This document shows, piece after piece, positions 50,205 through 60,568 of a stretch of 64,000 nt of DNA (its first letter is position 1; each line of letters begins with the position of its first letter). The DNA is from an uncultured Porphyromonadaceae bacterium (GTDB lineage: Bacteria > Bacteroidota > Bacteroidia > Bacteroidales > Muribaculaceae), in NCBI GenBank assembly GCA_947175425.1, contig CAMWMR010000007.1, positions 1 to 64,000 of the forward strand, given 5' to 3'. A program made the translations under genes and the position numbers. The notes under the pieces were generated by a model. It saw nothing but the letters and a program-made list of their open reading frames with translations. It was not told the origin of the DNA and did not search any database.

Positions 50205-52628
50205 TTAGTTAATAACCATTATTTTTGCGACGGCGCCGCTTGTCTTGCCCGAGGAGTTTTGGGAAGCAAATACAAGATAAACGCCTGTTTTAACACGGTT
50301 GCCGTTTGCATCGCATCCGTCCCAGCTTATCATACCGCCCTCGGAGGTTCCCTGGTAGAAAACGTTTCCGGCAATGTCGGCGATTTTGACAAGCGAGTTG
50401 TCCATGAGCCCGGAAACGGTAATCCAGCCGGTATATTCGGGGCGCACGGGGTTGGGATATGCGTACACTTCGGAGTAGTCGTCGGCAGCGGGCGATGAAT
50501 CGCTGTCGTACGATACAAGGCCGTTGGCAGTTGCAAAGTAAACAGTGTTGCTGTTGGGAGCGCAGGCAACGCTGTAAACCGTGTTGGAGGGCAGTGCGGA
50601 GTTGTCGGTTGTGAAATGCTGTATTATTTCGGTACCTTCGGCGTTAACCAGGTAAACTCCGGAAGTTTCTGTGGCAAACCACTTGCGGTTGGAATGGTCG
50701 GTGGCGATTTTGTAAATTTTCTCGGAAGAGAGCAGGTAATCGCCGAAACCGCTGCCGTCGTTACGCGGAACAATGGTTCGGCGCACACGATTGCTTGTTA
50801 GCAGTTCGGGAAGATTGTCCACAACAAACGGTCCCTGAGCTGTGCCTATCCACACACGGCCGTCGTGGTCTTCCTCCATGTCGATTACAAAGGTTGTGTT
50901 CATTGTGTTTCCGTCCTGGTCAACAAGCGACATGTGGTGCATATGCTTGTCGTCGGAGAAGCTCAGCGGGGTGTTGTTGTTGTCTTTTACAACAATACCG
51001 GGATTCCAGTTGCCGTTGGTGAGCATGCTGTAATTGGGATAGCGTTTGCTGAAGAACACGAACATGTCGAGATTCACGATATAGGAGGAGGGGAAACTCA
51101 CCTGAATCCAGTCGGAAGCTTTGATGTTCTTTATGTCGCGGCGTTTTGCTGCCGGAAGCACCTGATATGCCTTTGTGGGGTCGCTTTCGGTCCAGGTTCC
51201 CACCCAAAGGTTGCCGTCGTTGTCGATGTTCACATCAAGGGTGTTGGGCACCCAGCCTCCGGGATCGGGGACAAGAGAGTTGGTGTGGTTTATGAGCTGT
51301 ACAACTTCGCGGTCTTTAATAACGAATACACCGCCCACAATGTTGGCAATGTAGTACATGTCCTGGTCGTCGGGGTCTACGGCAAGATGAGTACAGCCGC
51401 CAACCATTTTTGTGGTGTTGCAACGCCCCTGGTGGTCGTTGAAAATTTGAGTAGTCGTATTGGAAATCACATCGGGCTGAGTGTTGTAGATGTGTCCGTC
51501 CTTGAGCATTGACACAAAGGAGATGTAGTCGTAAACACTTGTTGTGCCGGTGTGATACTTGGATACCTCGTAGTTGTTCACATAAAGCCGTGTACCGTCG
51601 GGGCTGAAGTTCAGTACTGCGGGTTTGGGCATTGTAATGCCTTCGGGAGAATAGGCCTGCATGAGCATTGAAGGCGTTGCCGACGACATGTTGAAGCGTG
51701 TCACGCCCTCGGGGGTGTCGTACCACATTGAGCGCTTGCCCATTGTGGAATAGGTGCCGGTAATTTTTGCCAGTGAGGGAGGGGTAACTTTTTCAATCTC
51801 ACCGTTCTCCGACACGAAATAGGCTGCCGATGCATCGGTCACTGTCACCCCTTCGGCTGCGGGACGTATGGTAAGAGGTGCGGCTATGGATGCGACAGCG
51901 GCAATGGCGCGGGTATTGTTGGCGAAATCGAAGGTGTAGGTATACAGCTTTTTATCGGTATGGATATACAGCAGCGTGTTATCGTTGAGCTTTTGTGTTG
52001 TCGTGCCCCAGAAACCGCCGGTAGTGTTGAATTTTTCCAGCTGGTTGTGACGGATATCGTAGGGCGCGGTGTACATGTTCGTGTTGCTGACAATGGCAAT
52101 GTAGTCGCCCATTGAAAAAACGTCCGAAACGGCTTGGTTGTATATGCCCGATTCTATAACCTGGTGTTTTTTGTCATCGAACACTACAAGACCGAAGTCA
52201 GTACCTACAAAAATTCGGTTATGGCCGAAAGCCACGGCGTTTATATTGTGTGATGTAGTTACAATGGCATCCTTGATTTCGGGCAGATAAACGGTGCTTC
52301 CGTCATCGTAAAGGAGGTCGATGTTTCCCGATTCGTAAGCCACGAGGAGATAGCTGCCGTCGTAGTTGTAATGAATGGAGCTTATCGGCGATGAGTCGGA
52401 AAGCTTGTTGAAAGCGTTGTAGGCGTAGGCTTCATTGTCGCTGTCGGAAACGGAATACAGATTGTTTCCCGTGAACAGATAGGTTCGTTCGGGAGTTTCT
52501 ATAACATCGTCGTACGATTCACCGACAGTGGGGTACACAGTCCAGCGGCCTGTTTTTTGCTGTGCGCCGGCCGGAAGTGCCACGGCAATCAGTAACGCCG
52601 AGAGGAGAAAAAGCGCTTTTTTAATCAT
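50205..52628 (-). CDS. porZ: PorZ-like type IX secretion protein
   Basis: An 807-aa exported protein. A signal peptide (cleavage after ALPAGA) is followed by two beta-propellers (~25-330 and ~330-700; blade repeats such as NINAVAFGHNRIFVGTDFG and GNLWVGTWTES). The last ~85 residues are a type IX C-terminal domain, with the AYPNPVRPEYTGWITVSGL opening and KTGVYLVFAS end. This is the PorZ architecture: a surface component of the attachment complex that receives A-LPS-like anchors. It starts 8 nt inside the rdgB stop, and its stop is 10 nt before the hypothetical gene. Together with PorW-like at 35.5 kb it indicates an active type IX system in this organism. Confidence 0.85.
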   Translation of the reverse strand: MIKKALFLLSALLIAVALPAGAQQKTGRWTVYPTVGESYDDVIETPERTYLFTGNNLYSVSDSDNEAYAYNAFNKLSDSSPISSIHYNYDGSYLLVAYESGNIDLLYDDGSTVYLPEIKDAIVTTSHNINAVAFGHNRIFVGTDFGLVVFDDKKHQVIESGIYNQAVSDVFSMGDYIAIVSNTNMYTAPYDIRHNQLEKFNTTGGFWGTTTQKLNDNTLLYIHTDKKLYTYTFDFANNTRAIAAVASIAAPLTIRPAAEGVTVTDASAAYFVSENGEIEKVTPPSLAKITGTYSTMGKRSMWYDTPEGVTRFNMSSATPSMLMQAYSPEGITMPKPAVLNFSPDGTRLYVNNYEVSKYHTGTTSVYDYISFVSMLKDGHIYNTQPDVISNTTTQIFNDHQGRCNTTKMVGGCTHLAVDPDDQDMYYIANIVGGVFVIKDREVVQLINHTNSLVPDPGGWVPNTLDVNIDNDGNLWVGTWTESDPTKAYQVLPAAKRRDIKNIKASDWIQVSFPSSYIVNLDMFVFFSKRYPNYSMLTNGNWNPGIVVKDNNNTPLSFSDDKHMHHMSLVDQDGNTMNTTFVIDMEEDHDGRVWIGTAQGPFVVDNLPELLTSNRVRRTIVPRNDGSGFGDYLLSSEKIYKIATDHSNRKWFATETSGVYLVNAEGTEIIQHFTTDNSALPSNTVYSVACAPNSNTVYFATANGLVSYDSDSSPAADDYSEVYAYPNPVRPEYTGWITVSGLMDNSLVKIADIAGNVFYQGTSEGGMISWDGCDANGNRVKTGVYLVFASQNSSGKTSGAVAKIMVIN

Positions 52629-53226
52629 ATATGTTTGAGGATATGTTGTTTGATTTAAGATATTCCACCAATTTACGAACGGCTTTACCGCGATGACTCA
52701 CGGCATTTTTTTCGTCGGGGGCAGCTTCAGCGAAAGTTTTTGTCCATCCGTCGGGAGTGAACAGCGGGTCGTAGCCGAAACCGGCGTTTCCGCGCGCTTC
52801 GGTGCCTATTGAGCCTTCCACCGTGCCGAAGAAAGTTTTGTGAGAGCCGTCGGAGTCTACAAGCACCATGGCGGTGCGGAAACGCGCCTTGCGGTCGGTG
52901 CGTCCGTCGAGTTCTTTCAACAGTTTTGCGTTGTTTGCGGCAGCACCGTGGCCTTCGCCGGCATAGCGTGCGCTGTATATTCCGGGGGCGCCGTCCAGGG
53001 CGTCGACTTCCAGTCCGGAGTCATCGGCTATGCAGGCATATCCGAAGTGTTCAAGAACATATAGCCCTTTCAGCAGTGCGTTTCCTTCGAAGCTGTCGGC
53101 AGTTTCGGGAATATCGGCGGTGCAACCGATGTCGGCGAGCCCGAGGATACGATACTCGTTGCCGAGCATTTCCCGGAGCTCGCGGAGCTTGTTGGCATTA
53201 TTGGTTGCGAATACTATTGTAGACAT
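52621..53226 (-). CDS. rdgB: non-canonical purine NTP pyrophosphatase (RdgB/HAM1)
   Basis: Hydrolyses dITP, ITP and XTP to the monophosphates, keeping damaged purines out of DNA and RNA. FATNNANKLRELREML is the N-terminal signature; the SFEGNALLKG, ADDSGLEVDALDGAPG and GYDPLFTP blocks are conserved, with the last contacting the phosphates. Length (201 aa) is normal. It sits between leuS (36 nt upstream) and porZ (8-nt overlap). The order leuS-rdgB-porZ is common in Bacteroidales. Confidence 0.95.
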   Translation of the reverse strand: MSTIVFATNNANKLRELREMLGNEYRILGLADIGCTADIPETADSFEGNALLKGLYVLEHFGYACIADDSGLEVDALDGAPGIYSARYAGEGHGAAANNAKLLKELDGRTDRKARFRTAMVLVDSDGSHKTFFGTVEGSIGTEARGNAGFGYDPLFTPDGWTKTFAEAAPDEKNAVSHRGKAVRKLVEYLKSNNISSNIYD

Positions 53227-53261
53227 CAGTTAATTAACGAGAGACAGCACTTGATATTGTA

Positions 53262-56030
53262 CTATACGACAACATTAACGATTTTGCCGGGCACCACAAT
53301 TACTTTGCGTATTGTTTTGCCGTCGAGCCATTTTGCAGCGGCTTCATTGCTCAGAGCTGTCTCCTCAATTGTTTTATTGTCGGCATCGGCTGCAACGGTG
53401 ATGTTGAAGCGGGGTTTGCCGTTAAAGGAAACTGCCATGGTGACAGTGCTTTCTTTGAGGTAATCCTCGTTAAACTCGGGCCATTTTGCATTGAAAATTG
53501 AACCTTCGTTGCCCAGTGCGGTGTGCCAGAGTTCTTCGGCTACGTGGGGAGCGAACGGCGCCAGGAGAATTATAAGGTCGGAAAGCACGGTGCGGGAAGT
53601 GCATTTCTGCTGAGCCAGCTCGTTGACGCAAATCATGAATGCCGCAACGGAAGTGTTGAAGGAGAAAGCCTCGATGTCGGCGCTCACTTTCTTTATGAGC
53701 TTGTGGAGCGATTTGAGGTTTTCTGCGGTAGGTTCGGTATCTTTTACAAGAAGTTCCTCGCCGCGCCAGTAAAGATTCCACAGCTTTTTGATAAAGCGGT
53801 TTACTCCGTCGATTCCGTGGGTGTCCCAGGGTTTGCTCTGTTCGATAGGGCCGAGGAACATTTCGTACAGGCGCAGAGTGTCGGCTCCGTAACGTTCCAC
53901 AATGTCGTCGGGGTTGACGACGTTGTGCATGGATTTCGACATTTTTTCCACTGCCGAGCCGCAAATGTATTTTCCGTCTTCAAGAATGAATTCGGCATTG
54001 GCGAATTCTTTTTGCCAGCCGCGAAGCTGTTCTATGTCGAGAACATCGTCGGTAACCATGCTAATGGGAACACGGATAGGTGTTGTGTCGTAGTTGTCCT
54101 TGAGTCCGGCGCTGACAAGCGTGTTGGTGTCCTTTATGCGGTAAACAAAGCTTGTGCGGCCCTGAATCATACCCTGGTTGATGAGCTTGCGGAAAGGTTC
54201 GTCCTCCACGATATATCCGTAGTCGAAAAGGAATTTGTTCCAGAAGCGGCTGTAAATCAAGTGGCCGGTGGCGTGTTCGCTACCGCCGACATAGAGGTCG
54301 ACTTGTCGCCAGTAGCCTATTGCCTCGGGCGATACGAGAGCCTCATGGTTGCGGGGATCCATGTATCGCAGATAGTAGGCCGAAGAACCTGCAAAACCGG
54401 GCATGGTGTTGAGCTCCAGTGGATAGCCTTCGGGAGTACACCAGTTCTTGGCACGTCCCAGCGGGGGCTCGCCGGTTTCGGTGGGCAGATATTTGTCGAT
54501 TTCGGGAAGTTCGAGAGGCAGATTGTTGTATGGAGTGGGGATACCGTCCACATAACAAACGGGAATAGGTTCGCCCCAATAGCGCTGGCGGCTGAAAATT
54601 GCGTCGCGCAGGCGGTAGTTCACCTTCACTTTGCCTATGCCGCTTTTTTCGATAAATTCTTTAGTGGATGCAATGGCTTGGGGAACAGTGAGGCCGTTGA
54701 GGTTAAGCTCGGGTCCTTCCGAGTTTATCATTATGCCTTCCTTGGCATCGAAGCTTGCTTCGGAAACATCGGCGTCCTTGATAAGAGGAATTATGGGAAG
54801 ATTGAAATGACGTGCAAAAGCGTAGTCGCGGCTGTCGTGGGCGGGAACGGCCATAATGGCGCCTGTGCCGTAACCTGCAAGCACATAGTCGCTTATCCAC
54901 ACGGGCACTTTCTTGCCGGAGAGGGGATTTATTGCATAGCTGCCGCTGAATACGCCGGTTACGCGCTTGTCGATCATGCGTTCGCGTTCGGTGCGGTGCT
55001 TTATGGACGACAGATATTCGTTCACGGCCTCACGCTGTTCGGGAGTGGTGAGCATGTCGACGTACTTGCTTTCGGGAGCAAGTACCATGAATGTTACGCC
55101 GAAAACAGTGTCGGGGCGGGTAGTGAAAATGTCGAGGACAAGGTCGTCGCGTCCGTCAAGACGGAATTTCATTTCGGCGCCTTCCGATTTGCCAATCCAG
55201 TTGCGCTGGGTTTCTTTTATGGAGTCGGACCAGTCGATGCGGTCGAGACCCTGCAGGAGTCGTTCGGCATATGCCGATACGCGCAGGAACCACTGCCACA
55301 TCTGTTTCTGTTCAACGGGATGTCCGCCGCGAACCGATACGCCTTCGCTCACTTCGTCGTTGGCAAGTACGGTTCCGAGAGCGGGACACCAGTTCACCAT
55401 GGAGTTGCCGAGATATGCCAGACGGTAGTTCATGAGCACGTCGTTGCGCTCTTTTTTGTCCATTGCATTCCATTCTTCGGCGGTAAATTCCATGTCTTTG
55501 CCTGCTGCCGCACGTAGACCTTGTGTGCCTTTTTCGGCAAAACGTTTTTCGAGTTCTTCCACAGGCATGGCGCGGTCGGCGTCGAGGTCGTAGTAGCTGC
55601 CGAACATTTTGAGGAATGCCCACTGGGTCCATTTGTAGAACTCGGGGTCGCAGGTGCGTATTTCGCGGTTCCAGTCGAAGCTCAGACCAATGTTGTCGAG
55701 CTGAGTGCGATAGCGTGCCACATTTTCGCGAGTAGTCACTTCGGGGTGCTGTCCTGTCTGGATGGCGTACTGCTCGGCGGGAAGACCGTAGGCGTCGTAG
55801 CCCATGGGGTGAAGCACATTAAAGCCCTGCAGGCGTTTGTAGCGGGAAAAAATATCGCTGGAAATATATCCTAACGGGTGTCCTACGTGCAGACCGGCTC
55901 CCGAGGGATAGGGGAACATGTCCAGGACGTAATACTTGGGTTTGGAGTGGTCGATTTCCACTTTATATAGTTCGGCATTCTGCCATGCCTGCCTCACGCG
56001 AGGCTCAATATCTTTGTGGTTATATTCCAT
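53262..56030 (-). CDS. leuS: leucyl-tRNA synthetase
   Basis: A 922-aa class I enzyme that charges tRNA-Leu. The HIGH motif is HVGH (48-51, in [12 protein letters not shown]) and the KMSKS loop is complete at 696-700. The connective editing domain with the Thr-rich and [12 protein letters not shown] segments is present, so hydrolysis of mischarged tRNA is expected. The C-terminal anticodon-binding domain is intact. It ends 36 nt before rdgB and leads the minus-strand group that includes porZ. Confidence 0.96.
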   Translation of the reverse strand: MEYNHKDIEPRVRQAWQNAELYKVEIDHSKPKYYVLDMFPYPSGAGLHVGHPLGYISSDIFSRYKRLQGFNVLHPMGYDAYGLPAEQYAIQTGQHPEVTTRENVARYRTQLDNIGLSFDWNREIRTCDPEFYKWTQWAFLKMFGSYYDLDADRAMPVEELEKRFAEKGTQGLRAAAGKDMEFTAEEWNAMDKKERNDVLMNYRLAYLGNSMVNWCPALGTVLANDEVSEGVSVRGGHPVEQKQMWQWFLRVSAYAERLLQGLDRIDWSDSIKETQRNWIGKSEGAEMKFRLDGRDDLVLDIFTTRPDTVFGVTFMVLAPESKYVDMLTTPEQREAVNEYLSSIKHRTERERMIDKRVTGVFSGSYAINPLSGKKVPVWISDYVLAGYGTGAIMAVPAHDSRDYAFARHFNLPIIPLIKDADVSEASFDAKEGIMINSEGPELNLNGLTVPQAIASTKEFIEKSGIGKVKVNYRLRDAIFSRQRYWGEPIPVCYVDGIPTPYNNLPLELPEIDKYLPTETGEPPLGRAKNWCTPEGYPLELNTMPGFAGSSAYYLRYMDPRNHEALVSPEAIGYWRQVDLYVGGSEHATGHLIYSRFWNKFLFDYGYIVEDEPFRKLINQGMIQGRTSFVYRIKDTNTLVSAGLKDNYDTTPIRVPISMVTDDVLDIEQLRGWQKEFANAEFILEDGKYICGSAVEKMSKSMHNVVNPDDIVERYGADTLRLYEMFLGPIEQSKPWDTHGIDGVNRFIKKLWNLYWRGEELLVKDTEPTAENLKSLHKLIKKVSADIEAFSFNTSVAAFMICVNELAQQKCTSRTVLSDLIILLAPFAPHVAEELWHTALGNEGSIFNAKWPEFNEDYLKESTVTMAVSFNGKPRFNITVAADADNKTIEETALSNEAAAKWLDGKTIRKVIVVPGKIVNVVV

Positions 56031-56042
56031 GGGTGTCGGTTA

Positions 56043-57005
56043 TTATGAAAGTTGGAGCATGCGGTCGATAGCTTTACGAGCTTTTTCGGCCTGTACGGGG
56101 TCCACGTTAATTTCGGGGGTTTCGTCGCGCAGCGCGTCGCGCAGTTTCTTGAGAGTGTTGAGCTTCATGTAGGAGCATTCGTTGCATCCGCATGTGCTGT
56201 CGGAGGGCGGAGCGGGAATAAAAGTCTTGTCGGGTGCGCCCTTTTGCATTTTGTGCAGGATTCCGCTTTCGGTAGCCACTATAAATTCTTTGGCATCGCT
56301 TGCAAGCGCATAATCAAGCAGTACGGCTGTAGAACCAACTTTGTCGGCCAAAAGAATTACCGGACGCTTGCATTCGGGGTGCACGAGCACGGGAGCGCCG
56401 GGGTGTTCTTTTTTCAATCGTATAATTTCCTCGGCGGAAAAACGTTCGTGCACATGGCATGCGCCGTCCCAAAGCAGCATGTTGCGGCCGGTGACGGAGT
56501 TGATGTATGCTCCCAGATTACGGTCGGGGCCGAAAATGAGCTTTGCGTCCTTGGGGAAGCTGTCCACAACCTTGCGTGCGTTTCCGCTTGTAACAAGAAC
56601 ATCGCTCAAAGCCTTTACTTCCACGGAAGTATTAACATAGCTTATTACCGTGTGGTCGGGGTGAGCGGCTTTGAAGGCCTCGAACTCGTCGGCGGGACAG
56701 CTGTCGGCGAGCGAGCAGCCGGCGGCGGTGTCGGGAACAAGAACCTTTTTGTCGGGACAGAGCACTTTCACGGTTTCGCCCATGAAGTTTACACCGCACA
56801 TCACAATTATGTCGGCGTTAGCGGCTTCGTCGGCGGCACGGCGCGCAAGAGCAAGGGAGTCGCCAACGTAATCGGCAATGTCCTGTACCTGTCCGTCCAC
56901 ATAATAGTGTGCGAGAATAACAGCGTTTTTCTCGGCTTTGAGACGCAGTATTTCGTCACGGAGCTGTTCGTCGGGAGCAGCGGCGCTTATATTCTTACAA
57001 TCCAT
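56043..57005 (-). CDS. nadA: quinolinate synthase
   Basis: Condenses iminoaspartate with dihydroxyacetone phosphate to quinolinate in NAD synthesis, using a [4Fe-4S] cluster. The N-terminal AVILAHYYVDGQVQDIADYVGDSL and the MCGVNFMGETVK segment match the family. Three cluster Cys lie in the GCSLAD, HPECKR and CGCNECSYM contexts, of which one each is used. I chose the ATG at 57005 (320 aa); the open frame adds four codons from a TTG. No nadB or nadC gene is adjacent. Two TAATTTTG boxes lie within 35 nt upstream. Confidence 0.94.
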   Translation of the reverse strand: MDCKNISAAAPDEQLRDEILRLKAEKNAVILAHYYVDGQVQDIADYVGDSLALARRAADEAANADIIVMCGVNFMGETVKVLCPDKKVLVPDTAAGCSLADSCPADEFEAFKAAHPDHTVISYVNTSVEVKALSDVLVTSGNARKVVDSFPKDAKLIFGPDRNLGAYINSVTGRNMLLWDGACHVHERFSAEEIIRLKKEHPGAPVLVHPECKRPVILLADKVGSTAVLLDYALASDAKEFIVATESGILHKMQKGAPDKTFIPAPPSDSTCGCNECSYMKLNTLKKLRDALRDETPEINVDPVQAEKARKAIDRMLQLS

Positions 57006-57014
57006 TTTTTTGCG

Positions 57015-57044
57015 CAAAATTATTATACTGCAAAATTAATCAAA
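57015..57044 (-). promoter_or_regulatory. promoter of nadA
   Basis: On the minus strand TTTG (57044-57041) and TAATTTTG (57022-57015) are 18 nt apart. A second TAATTTTG lies at 57038-57031. Both are near the start codon, giving a short leader. Confidence 0.5.
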
Positions 57045-57081
57045 AAATTGCGATTTCAACTCCTAAGTATTCAAGAAAGTG

Positions 57082-57120
57082 ACACTCGCTGCTTTTGAAT
57101 TTTTCAAAAGCAGCGAGTGT
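57082..57120 (-). terminator. terminator after the hexosaminidase gene
   Basis: A perfect 18-bp inverted repeat (57082-57099 with 57103-57120) around a 3-nt loop, 20 nt past the minus-strand GH20 stop. Confidence 0.8.
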
Positions 57121-57139
57121 GGAGTTTGGGAGTGAAATG

Positions 57140-59407
57140 TTAAATGTTGAGAATGCTCACCGGCGAGGGATGCCCGTTAAGGAACACGGCAGCGCGAATC
57201 TGCGTGGGGCGCACCGGATACTTGTCGATATCCACTGTTTCGCCCGGCATGACTATGGGTGAGGAAATGTCGGGATTGCTGCCGTCGGTGGTGTAGCGTA
57301 TGTCGGCATCGGGATAAGGACTGTTGAAAAGCAGCAGGTGGCCTTGTGTGAGTTTTATTCCCGGCTGACGAACATGGTAGCGGATGCCTTCCTGCTCCCA
57401 ACGGTTTATGTAGGGCAATACGGCGGCATGGAATTCGGCCTCGCTGTAAGTGCTGTCGGGGTTCCATGCGCGTTCGGCAAGTCCGAGCATTTTGGGCAGC
57501 ATCATAACTTCAAGAGTTTCGGAGTCTCGAAGAGTTTCGGCAAAAATTTGTCCCTGCACACCGAGAACATTGGCGTTTTTCAAAGGACACAGACGTGCGG
57601 GATAGCCTGCCAGTGCGTCGAATTCATCTACAGTACCTCCCCAGCTGAGTCCTCGTTCGTAGGGATGATAACTATAGGTCATATCGAGATAGAAATGCGT
57701 TACATTGCTCAGTACAATGGGATATCCGCCCTTGGCCATGGCTTCTATTTCGGGAGCCACACCGGTGCGCGGAGCTACTGTCCAGCAGTTCACATTGTAA
57801 ACCTCCGGGGCGACGGCGGCGTTATATTCGGCGGGTTGGCCGAGGCCTATGTCCTGCCAGCCCGATATTTTTACGCCTTTTTTGTTGAATATGTCGGCCA
57901 CTTTCTTTACAAAATAGCCGTGTACATCCTTTTCGGTGCGCAGGCCGTTTTCTTCCATAAGCTTCTTCACGGCGGGACTTCCCTGCCATGCTCCGCGAGG
58001 CACTTCGTCGCCGCCGATGTGTATTGCGGGCAGTTCAACGCCTGCTTCCTTGTAAGCGGCTATAATGTCATCGGCCACGGCTTCCATGAGTTTGTAGGAT
58101 CCGGGCAGAGCCGGGTTCATTACGTTGTCGTGGAACGACTGCGCCGAGGTGTAGCGCGAGGTGTCGGTTGCAGCTCCCTCGTTGATTAACCATGAATTGT
58201 CGCCGGTGCGACGGGCGCGGAGTTCCATGGCTTTGATGGCCGCGCGAGCGTGTCCGGGCGATTCTATTTCCGTTATCACTTTAATGCCAAGTGAGTCGGC
58301 AAAGCGCAGCATGTCCACATAGTCGGCGCGGGTGAATTTGCCGTTGGAGCTGTTTGAGGTGTTTGCCGGATTGCCGTCGCCGGTAAAAATCTGTTCCAGG
58401 AAAGTTCCGTCGGAGCCGGGAGTGTATCCGCGTCCGGCACCGATTTCCATAAGTTCGGGAAGCGAGGGAATTTCCAGTCGCCAAGCCTCGTCGTCGATAG
58501 GGTGGAAGTGGAAAACATTGAGCCCGAAACGTGCCATGAGCGTGAGCACGCGTTTTACTTCTTCGGGAGTCTGGTAGTTGCGGGAAATATCCAGCATAAG
58601 GCCGCGATAGCCGAAAGAAGGCTCGTCCTCTATGCGAGCCTCGGGCATTGTGCGGCGTCCGGTTCCGAAAGCTGCACGGAGTCGTTCGCCTATGCGGGCA
58701 TGCTGACGGGCGGGAGCCTCAACGGTTACGGTGCCGTTGGAAACGGTCATTACAAAAGCTTCGGGATTCTCGCCTGCCTGCTTGTCGATGAATTTTATAT
58801 CGGCGAAATCCACTTCGGTATCCGCGCCGCCGAGTGTCACCTTCTTGAACGACGGAATAACATCGTAAGCTCCGCGGACTGCTCCGCTAATCTGTTCGTT
58901 ACGGGAATAAACGGTATCGCCGTAAGGCATGAGGTCGTGTCCGGGCCGAGAGTATCCTTCGGGGACGGCGGTCATGTCGGCACGTTTTATGTCGAGTCCC
59001 ACGGTGCTGCCGTCGCTCATTACAAGATGTGTGCCGTCGGGTCCGTAGCATATTGAGCTGATAGTCCCGCGTGTATCTATTTCAAAAACAATGGTATCGT
59101 TGCCGCTTGCATTTTTAAAGCGGGGGCTGCCTATGGCATAGTATCCGGGAACGATTTCAATGAGAGTGTCGGCGCTGTCGGTCAGCTCCATGCGGCGTGC
59201 GAACTGGTTGAAAGCGAGTCGCTCGACGCCTCGGAGGTCGCCTGTAAGTACGAATTTTTGTATGTAATGGGCCGGCAAAGAGTCTTCTACAATGTTTAGT
59301 GCCGACCATTCAAGTTCGGGAGCTGTGTTCTGCCGATTTTCGGAGCACGACGATGCAATGCCGAGCATACCGGCTGCGCATGTTGCTAATACAACTAACG
59401 ATTTCAT
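57140..59407 (-). CDS. family 20 beta-N-acetylhexosaminidase, lipoprotein
   Basis: A 755-aa lipoprotein that removes terminal N-acetylhexosamine from host glycans or chitin-like oligosaccharides. I chose the ATG at 59407 because the signal peptide starts there; IASSC (near Cys21) is the lipobox. After an N-terminal GH20b-like domain (~150-270), the catalytic TIM barrel holds IHIGGDEVPRGAW with the Asp467-Glu468 pair; Glu donates a proton and the substrate acetamido group acts as nucleophile. A C-terminal chitobiase-like beta domain follows (LLFNSPYPDADIRYTTDGSN). Gut Bacteroidales use such enzymes on mucin glycans. It is a single gene, not a polysaccharide-utilisation locus. Confidence 0.93.
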   Translation of the reverse strand: MKSLVVLATCAAGMLGIASSCSENRQNTAPELEWSALNIVEDSLPAHYIQKFVLTGDLRGVERLAFNQFARRMELTDSADTLIEIVPGYYAIGSPRFKNASGNDTIVFEIDTRGTISSICYGPDGTHLVMSDGSTVGLDIKRADMTAVPEGYSRPGHDLMPYGDTVYSRNEQISGAVRGAYDVIPSFKKVTLGGADTEVDFADIKFIDKQAGENPEAFVMTVSNGTVTVEAPARQHARIGERLRAAFGTGRRTMPEARIEDEPSFGYRGLMLDISRNYQTPEEVKRVLTLMARFGLNVFHFHPIDDEAWRLEIPSLPELMEIGAGRGYTPGSDGTFLEQIFTGDGNPANTSNSSNGKFTRADYVDMLRFADSLGIKVITEIESPGHARAAIKAMELRARRTGDNSWLINEGAATDTSRYTSAQSFHDNVMNPALPGSYKLMEAVADDIIAAYKEAGVELPAIHIGGDEVPRGAWQGSPAVKKLMEENGLRTEKDVHGYFVKKVADIFNKKGVKISGWQDIGLGQPAEYNAAVAPEVYNVNCWTVAPRTGVAPEIEAMAKGGYPIVLSNVTHFYLDMTYSYHPYERGLSWGGTVDEFDALAGYPARLCPLKNANVLGVQGQIFAETLRDSETLEVMMLPKMLGLAERAWNPDSTYSEAEFHAAVLPYINRWEQEGIRYHVRQPGIKLTQGHLLLFNSPYPDADIRYTTDGSNPDISSPIVMPGETVDIDKYPVRPTQIRAAVFLNGHPSPVSILNI

Positions 59408-59485
59408 AATGGTACAGATGTTTAAGGTAAATTGTGTAATAAATATAGCCCGCAGCACACAAGGCGTTGCGGGCATTTTGAAAGC

Positions 59486-60568
59486 TTAGAAAAGTTTTGC
59501 CACTTCGGAGGGAAGTTCGGCACGGTTGGCCACGCGCTTGCGCAGGTCGCCGTTGCGGTCGATGACAAAAGTCATGGGAAGCGCTCCCACATTATAGTCG
59601 AGCAGCGGCTGGCGGCCTTCGGCGGGAGAGTTCCACACGGTAATCCACGGGAGATTGGCGGCGGCTTCCTTCCATGCCACTTCGTCTTCGTCAAAGGCTA
59701 TCTGATATATTTCAAGACCTTTGTCGTGATATTTCGAATAAAGCTCGAACAGCTCGCGGTTGTAATCGGGGGAGCCGTCGGCAGTGTAGGCGGTGAAACT
59801 CAGCAGAACAACTTTGCCCGGCTTTGCCGTTTCAACAAGTGAGTGACGCACGCCTTTGTTATCGTAGCGGTCGATGTCGAAAAGTCCGCGCGATTCAAGC
59901 TCTATAACTTTTTCTTCTGCTGCAGGCAGTTTTCCCATAGCGCTGCGACCGCTGACGTAGGTGTTCAGCAGGGCTTTTCCGCGGGTGTCGTCGGGGCGAT
60001 AGGAGGCAAATACCTGGGCTGCCGCTCCGTAGGCACGGTTGCCGAACGATTCGTTGGCGTCGAAAACAGGAACGTTTCCAATTGTCTTGCCAACAGTGTA
60101 GTAGGCGACAATGCCGGTAGTGTCGTTAATGACATATCCAACAAGTTCGCGGCGGAGTTCTTCCATCGGTTTTCCCGAACGGCACAGGCTGTCGACCTGC
60201 GACATTTTGCCGGCAGCTTCCGAACCGCCGAGGGAGTGTGCCGAGGCAAAACCGTCGGCACTTGTGCGCACTGTCACATTTGTGGCCGAGTCGGCAGGGA
60301 AATAAATGCTGCCTTTGCCGGGGAGGGTGAGGCGCATAATTTCCGGACGCGAAGGAACTTCGGAAGCACGGTATTCGAAATTTCCGTTCTTGTCGGTGGC
60401 TACCGAGTCGAGTACATACCAGCGTCCTGCGTTGTTGGCTTCAACAGCCATAGCAGTGCCTTGGGGTGCTCCTTCCACAACACCGCTCACGCTCCATGCG
60501 CTTTTTTCGGTGCAGGCGGGAACAGCCATTATTGCGGCGCACAGCGCCAGAAGTTTAGCTGTTTTCAT
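59486..60568 (-). CDS. thioredoxin-fold lipoprotein lacking the active-site cysteines
   Basis: A 360-aa lipoprotein (VPAC, Cys19) with an N-terminal DUF4369-like domain (~25-115, WSVSGVVEGAPQGTAM) and a C-terminal thioredoxin/TlpA-like domain (~235-360). At the position of WCxxC the sequence is SFTAYTADGSPDYN (257-270), with no Cys; the cis-Pro stretch LPMTFVIDRNG is kept. The protein is therefore probably not a disulfide reductase and may bind a ligand. Its start overlaps the HIT gene stop by 14 nt. Confidence 0.8.
   Translation of the reverse strand: MKTAKLLALCAAIMAVPACTEKSAWSVSGVVEGAPQGTAMAVEANNAGRWYVLDSVATDKNGNFEYRASEVPSRPEIMRLTLPGKGSIYFPADSATNVTVRTSADGFASAHSLGGSEAAGKMSQVDSLCRSGKPMEELRRELVGYVINDTTGIVAYYTVGKTIGNVPVFDANESFGNRAYGAAAQVFASYRPDDTRGKALLNTYVSGRSAMGKLPAAEEKVIELESRGLFDIDRYDNKGVRHSLVETAKPGKVVLLSFTAYTADGSPDYNRELFELYSKYHDKGLEIYQIAFDEDEVAWKEAAANLPWITVWNSPAEGRQPLLDYNVGALPMTFVIDRNGDLRKRVANRAELPSEVAKLF

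Noticed and set aside
53523-55517. 664-aa plus-strand frame across leuS
   Set aside because: Antisense shadow of leucyl-tRNA synthetase, which has complete motifs and fits the operon.
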